Shown in pieces: positions 13,345 through 22,087 of a DNA stretch of 26,123 bases. The first letter of the stretch is position 1, and each line of letters begins with the position of its first letter. A program made the position numbers and the translations under genes. Under the pieces are notes generated by a model. The model worked only from the letters and a program-made list of their open reading frames with translations, did no database searches and was not told the DNA's origin. This DNA is from an uncultured Lachnospiraceae bacterium (GTDB taxonomy: Bacteria > Bacillota > Clostridia > Lachnospirales > Lachnospiraceae): positions 1 to 26,123 of the forward strand of contig CADCPJ010000142.1 in the NCBI GenBank assembly GCA_902803245.1. Reading direction: 5' to 3'.

Positions 13345-14373
13345 TCATTCAAGATCGCTCAAGCGGATAAGGGCGGCCATGTCTTCCGGCGGCGGAGCCT
13401 TGATCACAAGCCCGTCAAGCTGCGGAAGCTCCCCCGCTCTCTCCGGAAAGAGAACCCGCCACGCGTGAAGCAGCTGCCTGCCGATTCCATATTTCTCCCT
13501 GATCTTAAGGTTCAGCTCCGCGTCCCCGTACTTCGGATCACCGAGAACGGGATATCCGAGGTGAGCGAGGTGGGCGCGGATCTGGTGGGTTCTTCCGGTG
13601 ATGAGATCGACCCCAAGAAGGGCAAACTCACCTGAGCGCGAGATGACGCGGATGCCCGTCCTCATCTCCCTGGAGTATCTTACGGGCTCATCCGTGACAG
13701 ACACACGGTTGCCTTTAAAATCCTTCACCTGGTAGGCGAGATACTCCCCCTCCGAAGGCGCCCCGAAGGTGACCGCCAGATACTCTTTTTTAAGTTCCCT
13801 CGTCTTAAGGAGGGCAGACAGAAGCTGCGCGCCGCGCACAGACTTTCCGCAAAGCAAAAGGCCGCTCGTATTCCTGTCCAGACGGTTTAAGGGAGATGGG
13901 TGAAAGGTCCTTAAGTCCTCCCTCGTCACGCTTCCCCGCTCAAGGAGAAGTTCAGGCAGAATCTCCGCCACCGAGCGGTCCGTGGGAGATCCCGCCTGGC
14001 TTAAAAGGCCTGCGGGCTTATTGACAGCGACGATGTCCTCGTCCTCGTAGATGATGGGCAGCGCGGCATCCGCGCGGGAAGGGAAGCAATCCCTGCTGTC
14101 ACTTTCCCTAAGGCCGGGTGCGGCAGCTAAGACAGTTCCCTTTGCCGCCTCCTCTTTCCGGAATTCTCCGAAAGTCTCCTCGCGAAAATAAAGCGCCACT
14201 TCGTCCCCTTCCCTTAGAAGCTCCGAGCCCTCGGCCTTCCGGCCGTTCAGCTTGATATTCTTCTTCCGGAGCATCTTGTAGATAAAGGACGGCGGGGCGG
14301 CATTTAAGTATTTCTTTAAGAATTTGTCGAACCTCTGCCCGGCCTCCCGGGCGCTGACCGTGAGCATCCGCAT
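13345..14373 (-). CDS. RluA-family pseudouridine synthase with S4 domain
   Basis: 342-residue pseudouridine synthase. An S4 RNA-binding domain is at about 11-60 (GQRFDKFLKKYL, MLRKKNIKLNGRKAE). The catalytic motif is NRLDRNTSG with D166, and GRTHQIRAHLAHLGYPVLGDPKYGD follows. The NRLD form in place of HRLD is common in Firmicutes members. It modifies rRNA (RluC/RluD-like), but the exact uridine cannot be told from sequence. The frame is open to 14466; ATG 14373 has AGGTG seven bases upstream and lies seven bases after the previous gene. Confidence 0.92.
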   Translation of the reverse strand: MRMLTVSAREAGQRFDKFLKKYLNAAPPSFIYKMLRKKNIKLNGRKAEGSELLREGDEVALYFREETFGEFRKEEAAKGTVLAAAPGLRESDSRDCFPSRADAALPIIYEDEDIVAVNKPAGLLSQAGSPTDRSVAEILPELLLERGSVTREDLRTFHPSPLNRLDRNTSGLLLCGKSVRGAQLLSALLKTRELKKEYLAVTFGAPSEGEYLAYQVKDFKGNRVSVTDEPVRYSREMRTGIRVISRSGEFALLGVDLITGRTHQIRAHLAHLGYPVLGDPKYGDAELNLKIREKYGIGRQLLHAWRVLFPERAGELPQLDGLVIKAPPPEDMAALIRLSDLE

Positions 14374-14380
14374 GGGACAC

Positions 14381-14986
14381 CTACAGCGAGTAGTTGAGCG
14401 AAAAATGGCGGAGCAGGTCCTCGTGCCCGTATCCGTCGTAGCCCTCCCTCGGGCGGTGCCTGACATTCGCCCTCAATTCATCCGCGTGCGCGTTCAGGGA
14501 GTCCATCCGCTCAGTGAATTTTCTGATATCGCCGAGCATAAAGACCGAAGTGGAAAAGCCGTCGGCGCGCAGCATTTTCTGCAGATGGTCCTTGGCGAAC
14601 CGCTTGTCCGTCTTCGGATCCGTGACGAGGCCCACGATCTCATTTCCGCAGATCGCGATGCAGTCCACAAGGGCGTTCCGCTTCTCGGAAGTGAGGTAGA
14701 GCTCGTAGGCCACGGTCAGGCTGCCCTCGTGGGCGGAAATCTCGCGGTACTCCTCTTCGGGAAGGGACTTCCGCATGAGGAACATGATCAGATTGACCAT
14801 GGACATGGAGGCCGGAATGAGGCCGACCATGGCGACGATGGTCATGATGTTGTTCCTGGTCCCGAAATAGAGCCAGCTTGTCACAAGGATGAGAATCGGT
14901 ATCGCAAAGAGGACGACAGTAATGAGGGCGCGCCGTCTCTTCTGCGAGCGAAAGTACCCCCACTCCCCTTTCTTAGATTTCCACAT
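14381..14986 (-). CDS. Unknown two-helix membrane protein beside relQ
   Basis: 201-residue protein I do not recognise. A basic N-terminus (QKRRR) leads into two hydrophobic segments at about 19-41 and 46-68, suggesting a hairpin with the C-terminal 130 residues in the cytoplasm. The soluble part has an alternating alpha/beta look (AYELYLTSEKRNALVDCIAI, EIVGLVTDPKTDKRFAKDHL) but no catalytic signature I can name. ATG 14986 is preferred over TTG 14995, which would sit only one or two bases from AGGAG. It starts about 17 bases after relQ and seven before the pseudouridine synthase gene. Confidence 0.75.
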   Translation of the reverse strand: MWKSKKGEWGYFRSQKRRRALITVVLFAIPILILVTSWLYFGTRNNIMTIVAMVGLIPASMSMVNLIMFLMRKSLPEEEYREISAHEGSLTVAYELYLTSEKRNALVDCIAICGNEIVGLVTDPKTDKRFAKDHLQKMLRADGFSTSVFMLGDIRKFTERMDSLNAHADELRANVRHRPREGYDGYGHEDLLRHFSLNYSL

Positions 14987-15003
14987 CTGCTCCAAACTCC
15001 TTT

Positions 15004-15831
15004 TTATCCTTTGTCATTGTCCAGCATGCGCTCCACGGACTGGGCCCTCGAGCCCTCCGCGATGATGTCGAGCTGCTTGTGGAACCGGTCCAGCTCCTCC
15101 AGATTGTGCTGTGAAAAGATCCGGTAGAATTCATTCTGGATCTTTACCACCTCCCGCTTGTTGTCGAGGCGGTAGAGATTCTCGATGCTCCTTAGTATGT
15201 CCTTCACCAGGCTGATCTCGATCTGGCTGTCGATCTGGGCGTCCATGATCTCGGCGCGGACCTGGGACATCTCCTCGTCCAGGAGCTCGATGGCGTCGGA
15301 GGCCCTCGTCAGCTTCTCCACCACGTGGGAAGGGATGCTCCCCTTGTACTTGTACTGCAGCGAGTGCTCCGTCGTCGCCCAGAAATTCATGGCCATAGTG
15401 CGGATCTGGATTTCCACCTGCAGCTTCTTCGGCCCCGAGATGGTCTGCACGACGTAGAGGACAATGAGATGGAGCGCCCTGTAGCCGCTTCGCTTCTGGT
15501 TGGCGAGGTAGTCCTTCCGGCTGCGGACTTCCATGTCCGTGCGCCGGGAAATGAGGGATGCGACCTTCTCGATGTCCTCCATGAACTGGCAGATGATGCG
15601 GATTCCCGCGATGTCCTCGACTTCCTCCTCGAGCTGCTCAAAGGAAATTGCCTTTTTCTGCATTTTCTCAAGGATCGAGGAGATCGTCTTCACCCGCCCG
15701 CTCACTGTCTCGATGGGCGAGTAGAGGTTTTTTCTTCTGTGTTCTTCTTTTACATTCCGAAACTTGACCAGGAGCTCTGAGACAGCCTGCTCGTAAGGGT
15801 CAAGCAATTCTTTCCAAAGCTGTATTTCCAT
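15004..15831 (-). CDS. Small alarmone synthetase, RelQ-like (p)ppGpp synthetase
   Basis: 275-residue single-domain (p)ppGpp synthetase transferring pyrophosphate from ATP to GDP or GTP. Motifs: EDIAGIRI (72-79, with the Mg aspartate D73), RSGYRALHLIV (114-124) and VEIQIRT (139-145), then FWATTEHSLQYKYK. There is no hydrolase domain, so it is a synthetase only. It is longer than Bacillus RelQ (about 211 residues), with a helical C-terminal extension after about 205. The ribosome binding site is weak (GAGAG). It sits between pepD and an unknown membrane protein. Confidence 0.92.
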   Translation of the reverse strand: MEIQLWKELLDPYEQAVSELLVKFRNVKEEHRRKNLYSPIETVSGRVKTISSILEKMQKKAISFEQLEEEVEDIAGIRIICQFMEDIEKVASLISRRTDMEVRSRKDYLANQKRSGYRALHLIVLYVVQTISGPKKLQVEIQIRTMAMNFWATTEHSLQYKYKGSIPSHVVEKLTRASDAIELLDEEMSQVRAEIMDAQIDSQIEISLVKDILRSIENLYRLDNKREVVKIQNEFYRIFSQHNLEELDRFHKQLDIIAEGSRAQSVERMLDNDKG

Positions 15832-15864
15832 ACTCTCATGCTTGTGTCCGAACCGTAGTGAGTC

Positions 15865-17313
15865 TCATTTCAGAGCTTCGAGAACCTTGAGGAGATAGTC
15901 CCAGGTCCTTGAAGCGGAGGAGATGGACAGTCTCTCGTCGGTCGTGTGGATATCCGTCATCTTCGGCCCGATGGAGACGGCATCGAAGCCCGGGATCTTT
16001 TTCGAGAAGACTCCGCACTCGATTCCCCCGTGAGTGACCTCGATCTTCGGGTCATTTCCCGTGACTTCCCTGTAAATCTCCGTCATCTTGTTCTTGAGAG
16101 GAGAGTCGTCCCGATAGGGCCACTCCGGGTAATCTTCGGAGACGCGCACGTCGGCTCCGATAAACTCTCCGAGGGAGCGGAATTCCGCCATCAGCGCCCT
16201 CCTGCCGGACGGGGCAGAGCTGCGGATGAGCTCGGCGCACACGAACTCCCTGTCCGTCGTGCGGACGATGCCGAGATTGGAGGAAGTCTCCGCCGCTTCC
16301 GGAATGAGGCCGTTCCTCTTTCTTAAGCCCTGGGGGGAGTGCACGAGCAGGAAGAGCGCCTTGTCCTGGCTCTCAATATCGAGGACGGACAGCGTCCTGG
16401 CCTCTCCCTTCGCGATGTGGATCGTGATTCCCCCGTCGATTCCGAGGTACTCTCTCCTTAAGTCCTCCTGATACTGCATGGCGAAGGCTTCCATCGCCTC
16501 AAATTCGTCCTCGTCGGTGACGAGATGCGCCTTGGATACGACGGCGATGGCGTTGTCCTTCTCCCCGCCGGAGATGCGCTCGATGGAATAGGCGGATTTC
16601 TCCGACAGCTCCAGGAGAAAGCGTCCCATGAGCTGGTTCGCTGAAGGGCGGCCGGAAGTGATCATCCCCCCGGAATGGCCCCCCGTGAGGCCGTCGATCG
16701 TGATGACGACGGGGATCCCCTTCACATTCGCCCTGCGGATCGGAAGAACCGCGTCCATCCTCGCGCCGCCGGCGCAGCCGCAGATAAACACGCCCTCCTC
16801 CTCGGAGTCGAGGTTGATCATCTGTTTTCCCCTGAGGACAGATGCGTCAAATGCAGCCGCCCCGAGCATACCGACCTCCTCGTCGGCAGTGAACACGCAG
16901 TCGAGCGGCGGGTGAGGGACAGTGCCGTCCTCAAGGATGGCGAGCATATAAGCCACTGCGATCCCGTCGTCCCCTCCGAGGGAAGTGCCGCGTGCGCGGA
17001 TATCGTCCCCCTCGATCACAAGATCGAGGCCATCCGTGTGAAAGTCGTGGCTGCTGTCGGCCGTCTTCACGGCGACCATGTCGAAGTGCCCCTGAAGGAT
17101 CACGGCCGGAGAACTCTCATAGCCGGCTGTGCCGTCTGCAAAGATCACCACATTTCCATAGCTGTCCGTGCGGCTCTTTAAGGAGTGCTCCTTCGCAAAT
17201 GCTTCGAGATACTCCGTGACGGCCTTCGTGTCGCCCGATCCGTGCGGCAGCTTTGTCAGCTCCTCAAAATAATAAAAAACGCGCTCAGGGGAAAGTCCGC
17301 TAAGTACTCCCAT
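15865..17313 (-). CDS. pepD: Aminoacyl-histidine dipeptidase (PepD, M20 family)
   Basis: 482-residue M20 zinc peptidase that splits Xaa-His dipeptides in the cytoplasm. Metal ligands and catalytic residues are visible: H76 and D78 in GHFDMVAVK, bridging D115 in TSLGGDDGIAVA, E145/E146 in FTADEEVGMLGA, D169 in INLDSEEEGVFICGCAGG, and a late His in THGGIECGVFS. The length matches the family. AGGAGGT lies just before ATG 17313. It begins a new unit after the terminator at 17429-17463, and so may share a transcript with relQ 33 bases downstream. Confidence 0.96.
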   Translation of the reverse strand: MGVLSGLSPERVFYYFEELTKLPHGSGDTKAVTEYLEAFAKEHSLKSRTDSYGNVVIFADGTAGYESSPAVILQGHFDMVAVKTADSSHDFHTDGLDLVIEGDDIRARGTSLGGDDGIAVAYMLAILEDGTVPHPPLDCVFTADEEVGMLGAAAFDASVLRGKQMINLDSEEEGVFICGCAGGARMDAVLPIRRANVKGIPVVITIDGLTGGHSGGMITSGRPSANQLMGRFLLELSEKSAYSIERISGGEKDNAIAVVSKAHLVTDEDEFEAMEAFAMQYQEDLRREYLGIDGGITIHIAKGEARTLSVLDIESQDKALFLLVHSPQGLRKRNGLIPEAAETSSNLGIVRTTDREFVCAELIRSSAPSGRRALMAEFRSLGEFIGADVRVSEDYPEWPYRDDSPLKNKMTEIYREVTGNDPKIEVTHGGIECGVFSKKIPGFDAVSIGPKMTDIHTTDERLSISSASRTWDYLLKVLEALK

Positions 17314-17341
17314 ACAATACCTCCTGGAAAAGTGATTTCGG

Positions 17342-17371
17342 ATTGTTGCGGTTAAAAAGCTCTTCGGTCAA
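17342..17371 (-). promoter_or_regulatory. Candidate promoter for pepD
   Basis: On the minus strand TTGACC (17371-17366) is followed after 18 bases by AACAAT (17347-17342), 29 bases before the pepD ATG. The -35 fits well and the -10 only four of six. The gap 17314-17480 also holds a perfect 12-bp palindrome CCCGCATGCGGG (17414-17425) and a CCTGAA/TTCAGG inverted repeat (17389-17410). Confidence 0.35.
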
Positions 17372-17428
17372 TAAGATTTCTGTCATTGCCTGAATTCTTC
17401 GAATTTCAGGAAGCCCGCATGCGGGAAT

Positions 17429-17463
17429 AAAAAGAGGAACGCTCATAAGTCCGAACGTTCCTC
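17429..17463 (-). terminator. Intrinsic terminator after the coiled-coil gene
   Basis: Arms GAGGAACG (17434-17441) and CGTTCCTC (17456-17463) form an eight-base stem, followed on the minus strand by TTTTTATT. An A-run on the other side (17464-17470) would also allow reading from the plus strand. It ends the transcript 18 bases after the gene stop. Confidence 0.85.
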
Positions 17464-17480
17464 AAAAAAACTTATATAGA

Positions 17481-18158
17481 TCAGATGTCGTCATCCAGAT
17501 CGTCGAGGTCATCCAGATCATCCAGGTCGCGGTCGAGATCTTTCAGATCGTCCGATTTGCTGTTCTTATAGGTGTCGGGATAATCGTTGTCACCCATATC
17601 CGAGCCAGGCAGCTGACCTGTCTGCGGAGCCAGCTCCTGGCGGTTCTGCTTCACCGTCGTGTAGGCAGTCTGCAGAGACTGGATCAGACCGTTGTAGCGC
17701 TGTCCGGCGTCATCAATGGTCGAGCCGAGAATGTTTGCCAGATTCGCCAGCATGTCGTCCGTATAAGTGATGGCGGAGTAGCGGATATTATTGGCATCCT
17801 GTGTGGCGGAATCGACGATGCTCTGGGCCTGCTGGTTGGCCTTGTTGATCGTGTCGTTGGCCTGCGCGTAAGCCTGCTGCATGACCTCATGCTGGCTCAC
17901 CATCTCCTTGGCCCTTGCCTCGGCACTGGCTATGATCCCGTCCGCCTTCGACTGTGCGTCGGCCAGGATTGCGTCCTTGTTGGAAATGATCTTCTGATAT
18001 CTCTTGATCTCGTCCGGGGTCTTCAGCCTGAGCTCTCTGAGCAGTTCCTCCAGCTCCTCCTTGTTCACAACGATCTTTGTCGTTGAAAGCGGCTGGAACT
18101 TACAACTGTCTACATACTCTTCGATCTCTTCGATGATCTGCTCAATTCTGCTGCTCAT
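17481..18158 (-). CDS. Unknown coiled-coil protein with acidic DDL-repeat tail
   Basis: 225-residue soluble protein of unknown function. Residues about 35-150 are predicted by eye to be long alpha helix rich in Ala, Gln, Glu and Lys (AILADAQSKADGIIASAEARAKEMV), resembling DivIVA/GpsB-like or V-type ATPase stalk-like coiled coils; database labels of the ATPase type would rest on this only. The last 25 residues are an extremely acidic repeat of D-D-L. AAGGAGA precedes ATG 18158. It directly follows coaD and ends at a terminator. Proteins like this are common after coaD in Lachnospiraceae, as I recall. Confidence 0.8.
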   Translation of the reverse strand: MSSRIEQIIEEIEEYVDSCKFQPLSTTKIVVNKEELEELLRELRLKTPDEIKRYQKIISNKDAILADAQSKADGIIASAEARAKEMVSQHEVMQQAYAQANDTINKANQQAQSIVDSATQDANNIRYSAITYTDDMLANLANILGSTIDDAGQRYNGLIQSLQTAYTTVKQNRQELAPQTGQLPGSDMGDNDYPDTYKNSKSDDLKDLDRDLDDLDDLDDLDDDI

Positions 18159-18182
18159 ACCCTATCTCCTTAATTATGTTTT

Positions 18183-18668
18183 CTATAAGGCGCCGCTTAT
18201 TTTTTTCATTATGTTCTCCGCTACGAGGGGAGGAACAAAATGAGAAATGTCCCCGCCGTACGAGGCGACTTCTTTAACAGTCGTAGAACTCAGATAGGCA
18301 TACTGCAGACTCGTCGTAAGAAACATCGTGTCGATGCCCGGCGCCATCACGCGGTTGGTCTGCGCCATCTGAAGCTCATATTCGAAATCCGTAATCGCGC
18401 GTAGTCCGCGGATAATCACCTGCGCATCGCAGGATTGTACGAAATCCACGGACAGGCCGTCAAAGGAACACACACGAATATTGGGAATGCCTTCCGTGAC
18501 TTTCCTAAGTATATTAACACGTTCCTCTGTAGAAAACAACGGAGTTTTTGCCGAATTGCGCAAAACGCCGACCACGACCTCGTCAAAGAGTTTCGCGGCT
18601 CTCTCGATGATATCGAGGTGTCCGTAGGTGCAGGGATCAAAGGTTCCGGGGTATACGGCTCGGTGCAT
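18183..18668 (-). CDS. coaD: Phosphopantetheine adenylyltransferase
   Basis: 161-residue PPAT, the fourth step of coenzyme A synthesis, adding AMP to 4'-phosphopantetheine. It shows the nucleotidyltransferase signature [16 protein letters not shown] (H17), [22 protein letters not shown] and the C-terminal [28 protein letters not shown] lies nine bases before ATG 18668. It follows rsmD by 74 bases, the usual rsmD-coaD pairing. Confidence 0.97.
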   Translation of the reverse strand: MHRAVYPGTFDPCTYGHLDIIERAAKLFDEVVVGVLRNSAKTPLFSTEERVNILRKVTEGIPNIRVCSFDGLSVDFVQSCDAQVIIRGLRAITDFEYELQMAQTNRVMAPGIDTMFLTTSLQYAYLSSTTVKEVASYGGDISHFVPPLVAENIMKKISGAL

Positions 18669-18742
18669 GCGGATGTCCTCTCTTTATTATCCTGTTTACA
18701 GCGGTGATATTCCCTATCATTCCCGAACGCGGCTTGTCCGGA

Positions 18743-19297
18743 TCAGAAAACCTTCCTCAGAAAGAGGTGCGAGCTCTGGGAATAGACCTTGTGCTTTATC
18801 ACTTCATACCCAAGCTCTCCAAGATACGTGAAGTCGGTCTTCGGCGCCGCTTCGACGACGATGATTCCATCTCTTGCCGGAAGGGAGCTCTCGCTTAAAT
18901 ATGTCAGCGTCTCCCTCTCCAGGTCTTTAAGAAATGGAGGATCCATGAAAATGATGTCAAACGGCTCACTCCCTTCGAGCTGCCTTAAGACCACCGCGGC
19001 GTCGCCTCTCATCAGCTTCGCCCTTCCGATGAGCCTGGTGAAGGTGAGGTTTTCCTCGATGAGCTGTGCCGTTCTCCGGTCCCGCTCGACAAAGCATGCC
19101 ATCTCAGCCCCGCGGCTGAGCGCCTCGATCCCGATGCTCCCGGACCCCGCATAGAGATCCAGAAACCGCGATCCGGGCACTCTCGTCTGAAGGATATTAA
19201 AAAGCGTCTCTTTCGTCCGGTCCGTCGTCGGCCGGACATCCATGCCCTTCACTGTCTTAAGAGGCATGGAGCGGGCAGTCCCGGCGATCACTCTCAT
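18743..19297 (-). CDS. rsmD: 16S rRNA (guanine-N2) methyltransferase RsmD
   Basis: 184-residue SAM-dependent methyltransferase for G966 (E. coli numbering) of 16S rRNA. Family features: RVIAGTARSMPL at the start, RPTTDRTKETLFNIL, the SAM loop FLDLYAGSGSIGIEALSRGA (45-64) and the catalytic DPPF (119-122). Its ATG overlaps the mgsA stop as ATGA; AAGGAG lies about 12 bases upstream. It is paired with coaD downstream, as in most Firmicutes. Confidence 0.95.
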   Translation of the reverse strand: MRVIAGTARSMPLKTVKGMDVRPTTDRTKETLFNILQTRVPGSRFLDLYAGSGSIGIEALSRGAEMACFVERDRRTAQLIEENLTFTRLIGRAKLMRGDAAVVLRQLEGSEPFDIIFMDPPFLKDLERETLTYLSESSLPARDGIIVVEAAPKTDFTYLGELGYEVIKHKVYSQSSHLFLRKVF

Positions 19298-19704
19298 ACG
19301 ATGTCACTGCTCCTTATGTCAATTCTCCAGTCGAGATCTCCCCTCCCGAGTCCCAGGATGAGAAGCTCCGCTGTGGCGATATTCGTTGCCAGAGGAATCG
19401 TGTTCTGGTCGCAGGCGAAGAGCACGTTCTTTATGTCCGGCTCCTTCGGCTCGATCATCGAAGGATTGTAGAAGAAGATCACGAGATCCATCGCGCCCCT
19501 CTCGATCATCTCGGTGAACTGCTTGTCCCCCCCGAGAGAAGCGGGAAGGAACTTGTGGACGTGGAGGCTCGTCACCTCCTCGATTCTTCTTCCCGTTGTT
19601 CCCGTTGCATAGATATCATGGCGAGACAGAATGCCCTTGTAGGCGATGCAGAAATCTTCGATCAAAGTCCGCTTGCTGTTGTGAGCTATGATTCCTATAT
19701 TCAT
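19294..19704 (-). CDS. mgsA: Methylglyoxal synthase-like protein with altered active site
   Basis: 136-residue MGS-fold protein; the known enzyme turns dihydroxyacetone phosphate into methylglyoxal and phosphate. H8 (IIAHN), the phosphate loop ATGTTGR (33-39), GGD with D60, D90 (EPDIK) and PLATNIATAE align with the E. coli residues H19, D71 and D101. However, the positions of E. coli D91 and H98 appear as N80 (FFYNPS) and K87 (PKEPD). These comparisons are from memory of the E. coli and Bacillus sequences. Two changed catalytic-pocket residues mean activity is uncertain. GAGGGG precedes the ATG. It starts a unit with rsmD and coaD. Confidence 0.85.
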   Translation of the reverse strand: MNIGIIAHNSKRTLIEDFCIAYKGILSRHDIYATGTTGRRIEEVTSLHVHKFLPASLGGDKQFTEMIERGAMDLVIFFYNPSMIEPKEPDIKNVLFACDQNTIPLATNIATAELLILGLGRGDLDWRIDIRSSDIV

Positions 19705-19753
19705 CTTATCCCCTCATTCCGTTTCAATATCCGCATCTCTTTACGAATAACAT

Positions 19754-19783
19754 TTTATCACAAAAGTGGGGCATTTTATACAA
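19754..19783 (-). promoter_or_regulatory. Candidate promoter for mgsA-rsmD-coaD
   Basis: In the AT-rich 153-base gap after recG, the minus strand has TTGTAT (19783-19778), an 18-base spacer and an extended -10 TGTGATAAA (GATAAA at 19759-19754), about 50 bases before the mgsA ATG. I saw no convincing terminator for recG in the gap. Confidence 0.4.
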
Positions 19784-19857
19784 TGAAATGAAAGTTTTCC
19801 CCGTTAATTTCTCTCTTCTCACAATAAAATGTATGATACAACTTGTAAAACGGACAT

Positions 19858-21906
19858 TCAGAGGGCAATATCGCTGTTGTTTTTTGTGAGATATGCCGTG
19901 AGATGCTCGCGGACCTTGGCATATTCCGCCGTCTCCATGGAGGGATCCTCCCGGAGGATGCGGGCCGCTGTCTCTCCCGCTTTTTTCAGGCTCCCGGAGT
20001 CCCTCGTCACGTCTGCAAGCAGGAAGCGGGCGTCCCCGCTCTGCCGGATCCCGAGCAGGTCCCCCGGGCCCCGCAGGGCGAAATCCTTCTCGGCGATCAC
20101 GAACCCGTCGCTGCTCTCCTTTAAGATATTCAGCCTCTCCATCGTCCCGCCCGAGGTATCGCCGGCCATGAAGATGCAGTAGGACTGCTCCGTCCCTCTT
20201 CCGACCCGCCCCCGCAGCTGGTGGAGCTGGGCGAGGCCGAACCTCTCGGCATTTTCGATCAGCATGACGGCAGCGTTCGGGACGTCGACGCCGACCTCCA
20301 CGACGGTTGTGGAGACGAGGAGGTCGATCTCCCCGCGGGCAAACATCTCCATCACCTTGTTCTTTCTGTCGGCCGGCATGCCCCCGTGGAGCATCCCGAC
20401 GCTGTAATCCCGGAATTCTTTTTTCAGCCGCGCCGTCTCCTCCCGCACATTTGCCAGCTCCAGCTCCTCAGACGGCTCGATCATCGGGCAGATCACGTAG
20501 GCCTGCCTCCCCTCCGCCATTTCCTTTGAGAGAAAGCGCATCGCCTTCTCCATGTAAGAGGTGTCCACGACGGCGCTCTTAACAGGGAGGCGCCTCGACG
20601 GCAGCTCGTCGATCACGGAGATGTCCAGGTCCCCGTAGTAGATCACTCCCAGGGTCCGGGGAATCGGAGTGGCGCTCATCACGAGTGTGTGCGGGCACCC
20701 TCCCTTCTTTGTGAGGGACTGCCTCTGCCGGACACCGAAGCGGTGCTGCTCGTCCGTTATGACGAGCGCCAGATTCCGATAAGCAACCCGGTCCTGGAAA
20801 ACGGCGTGAGTCCCGATGACCGCATTGGCCTCGCCGCTTGAGATCTCGGCAAGGATCCGCCTCTGATCCGCCGCCTTCGTCGAGCCGGTGAGAAGCACGG
20901 GCTTTATGAATGGAATTCCGGCGTCTTCCTTCATTTTCATGAGCTTCTCATAGTGCTGGGAAGCGAGAACTTCCGTCGGGGCCATGAGCGCGCTCTGATA
21001 GCCGTTTGCAGCGGCCATGATCATAGCGAGAAATGAGATGACCGTTTTGCCGGATCCCACGTCCCCCTGAAGGAGCCGGGACATAACGCCCGTGCCGCTC
21101 ATATGCGCCTCGATCTCCCGCCACGCGTTAAGCTGGGCAGATGTGAGGCGGTAGGGCAGGCGCCCGATGACTTCCTCGCACTCCCATACGGGCCGCATCG
21201 GATAGGCGCTCTTTGCGCCCTCTTCCCTCGCTTTCAGGATCCGGATGCCGAGTATGAAAAGGAAAAACTCGTCAAATACGAGCCGCTCCCTCGCTTTCCT
21301 TAAGGATTCGGCGCTCTCCGGAAAATGGATCTCCCTCAAAGAAGTCTTAAGATCATCAAGCCGGAGTTCCTCCCGAAGCCAATCCGGCAGGTAATCCGCG
21401 CACTCCGAAGCATCTGTCTCGATGACCTGCCGCACTGCCTTCGCGATGGTCCCGCTGCTTAAGCCCTTCGTGAGTCCGTAGACCGGGACGAGGCTCCCCT
21501 CCAAATCCGCGTACTTCTCCGGAGTGAGAATTTCCGGATGTTCCATGACGGTCCTTCCCCCCTTTTCCCGGACCACGCCCCGAAAGACGTAAGTCTTTCC
21601 CTTTATGAGGACGTGGGCGAGAAACGGCGCGTTGTACCAGGTGAGGCGGAGCGTCCCCTCCCCGTCCGAGACCTCGCATGTGAGGATGGTCATCCTCTTA
21701 AAATGGCGAAGAACCACGTCGCTTATGACCCTGGCCCTGACCGCCGCCTTCCCTCCGGGACTGATGAGTGCCACAGGAGTCGGGCTCGGGTAGAGGTCAT
21801 AGCCGAGCGGATAGTATTTCAGGAGGTCCTCCGCCGTATAGATCTGAAGGCGGTTCATGAGCTCCTCGGTCTTTGGCCCGATGCCCTTGATTTCTTGAAG
21901 TGTCAT
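19858..21906 (-). CDS. recG: ATP-dependent DNA helicase RecG
   Basis: 682-residue branch-migration helicase that remodels stalled forks and Holliday junctions. The wedge/OB domain fills about 1-200 (IKGIGPKTEELMNRLQI). Helicase motifs are I GDVGSGKT (281-288), II DEQH (385-388), III SATPIPRT (411-418) and VI QLRGRVGR (563-570), and the end has the RecG segment DFALRGPGDLLGIRQSG. The length is normal. GGAG lies five bases before ATG 21906. It follows the nfn terminator, so it likely has its own promoter in 21965-22087 or reads through. Confidence 0.97.
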   Translation of the reverse strand: MTLQEIKGIGPKTEELMNRLQIYTAEDLLKYYPLGYDLYPSPTPVALISPGGKAAVRARVISDVVLRHFKRMTILTCEVSDGEGTLRLTWYNAPFLAHVLIKGKTYVFRGVVREKGGRTVMEHPEILTPEKYADLEGSLVPVYGLTKGLSSGTIAKAVRQVIETDASECADYLPDWLREELRLDDLKTSLREIHFPESAESLRKARERLVFDEFFLFILGIRILKAREEGAKSAYPMRPVWECEEVIGRLPYRLTSAQLNAWREIEAHMSGTGVMSRLLQGDVGSGKTVISFLAMIMAAANGYQSALMAPTEVLASQHYEKLMKMKEDAGIPFIKPVLLTGSTKAADQRRILAEISSGEANAVIGTHAVFQDRVAYRNLALVITDEQHRFGVRQRQSLTKKGGCPHTLVMSATPIPRTLGVIYYGDLDISVIDELPSRRLPVKSAVVDTSYMEKAMRFLSKEMAEGRQAYVICPMIEPSEELELANVREETARLKKEFRDYSVGMLHGGMPADRKNKVMEMFARGEIDLLVSTTVVEVGVDVPNAAVMLIENAERFGLAQLHQLRGRVGRGTEQSYCIFMAGDTSGGTMERLNILKESSDGFVIAEKDFALRGPGDLLGIRQSGDARFLLADVTRDSGSLKKAGETAARILREDPSMETAEYAKVREHLTAYLTKNNSDIAL

Positions 21907-21928
21907 CTCTTCTCCGCTTGCGGTGCGT

Positions 21929-21964
21929 GAAAAACCCGGGGCAGCCGCCAGGCTCTCCCCGGGT
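21929..21964 (-). terminator. Strong intrinsic terminator after nfnB
   Basis: On the minus strand ACCCGGGG (21964-21957) pairs with CCCCGGGT (21941-21934), with an inner AGCC-TGGC-GGCT stem, and TTTTT follows. It lies about 120 bases after the nfnB stop and 23 bases before the recG ATG. The rest of the 181-base gap shows no other clear signal. Confidence 0.85.
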
Positions 21965-22087
21965 CAAAAGTTTGCCTTAAAAGTCATACCGGTTAACCTG
22001 AGCAATTGCCGAAGGCAGCTGCTTAGATTCACCACATATAGAGAAAACGATCCGTTCTGCGCGAGTCAGACATTTTCGTTAACGGCA

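Noticed and set aside
8..21999. A 13-base sequence AGGTTAACCGGTA at 8-20 and its reverse complement at 21987-21999.
   Set aside because: A few such 13-base inverted matches are expected by chance in 26 kb, and it is built of the palindromes GGTTAACC and ACCGGT; no boundary of a mobile element is seen.
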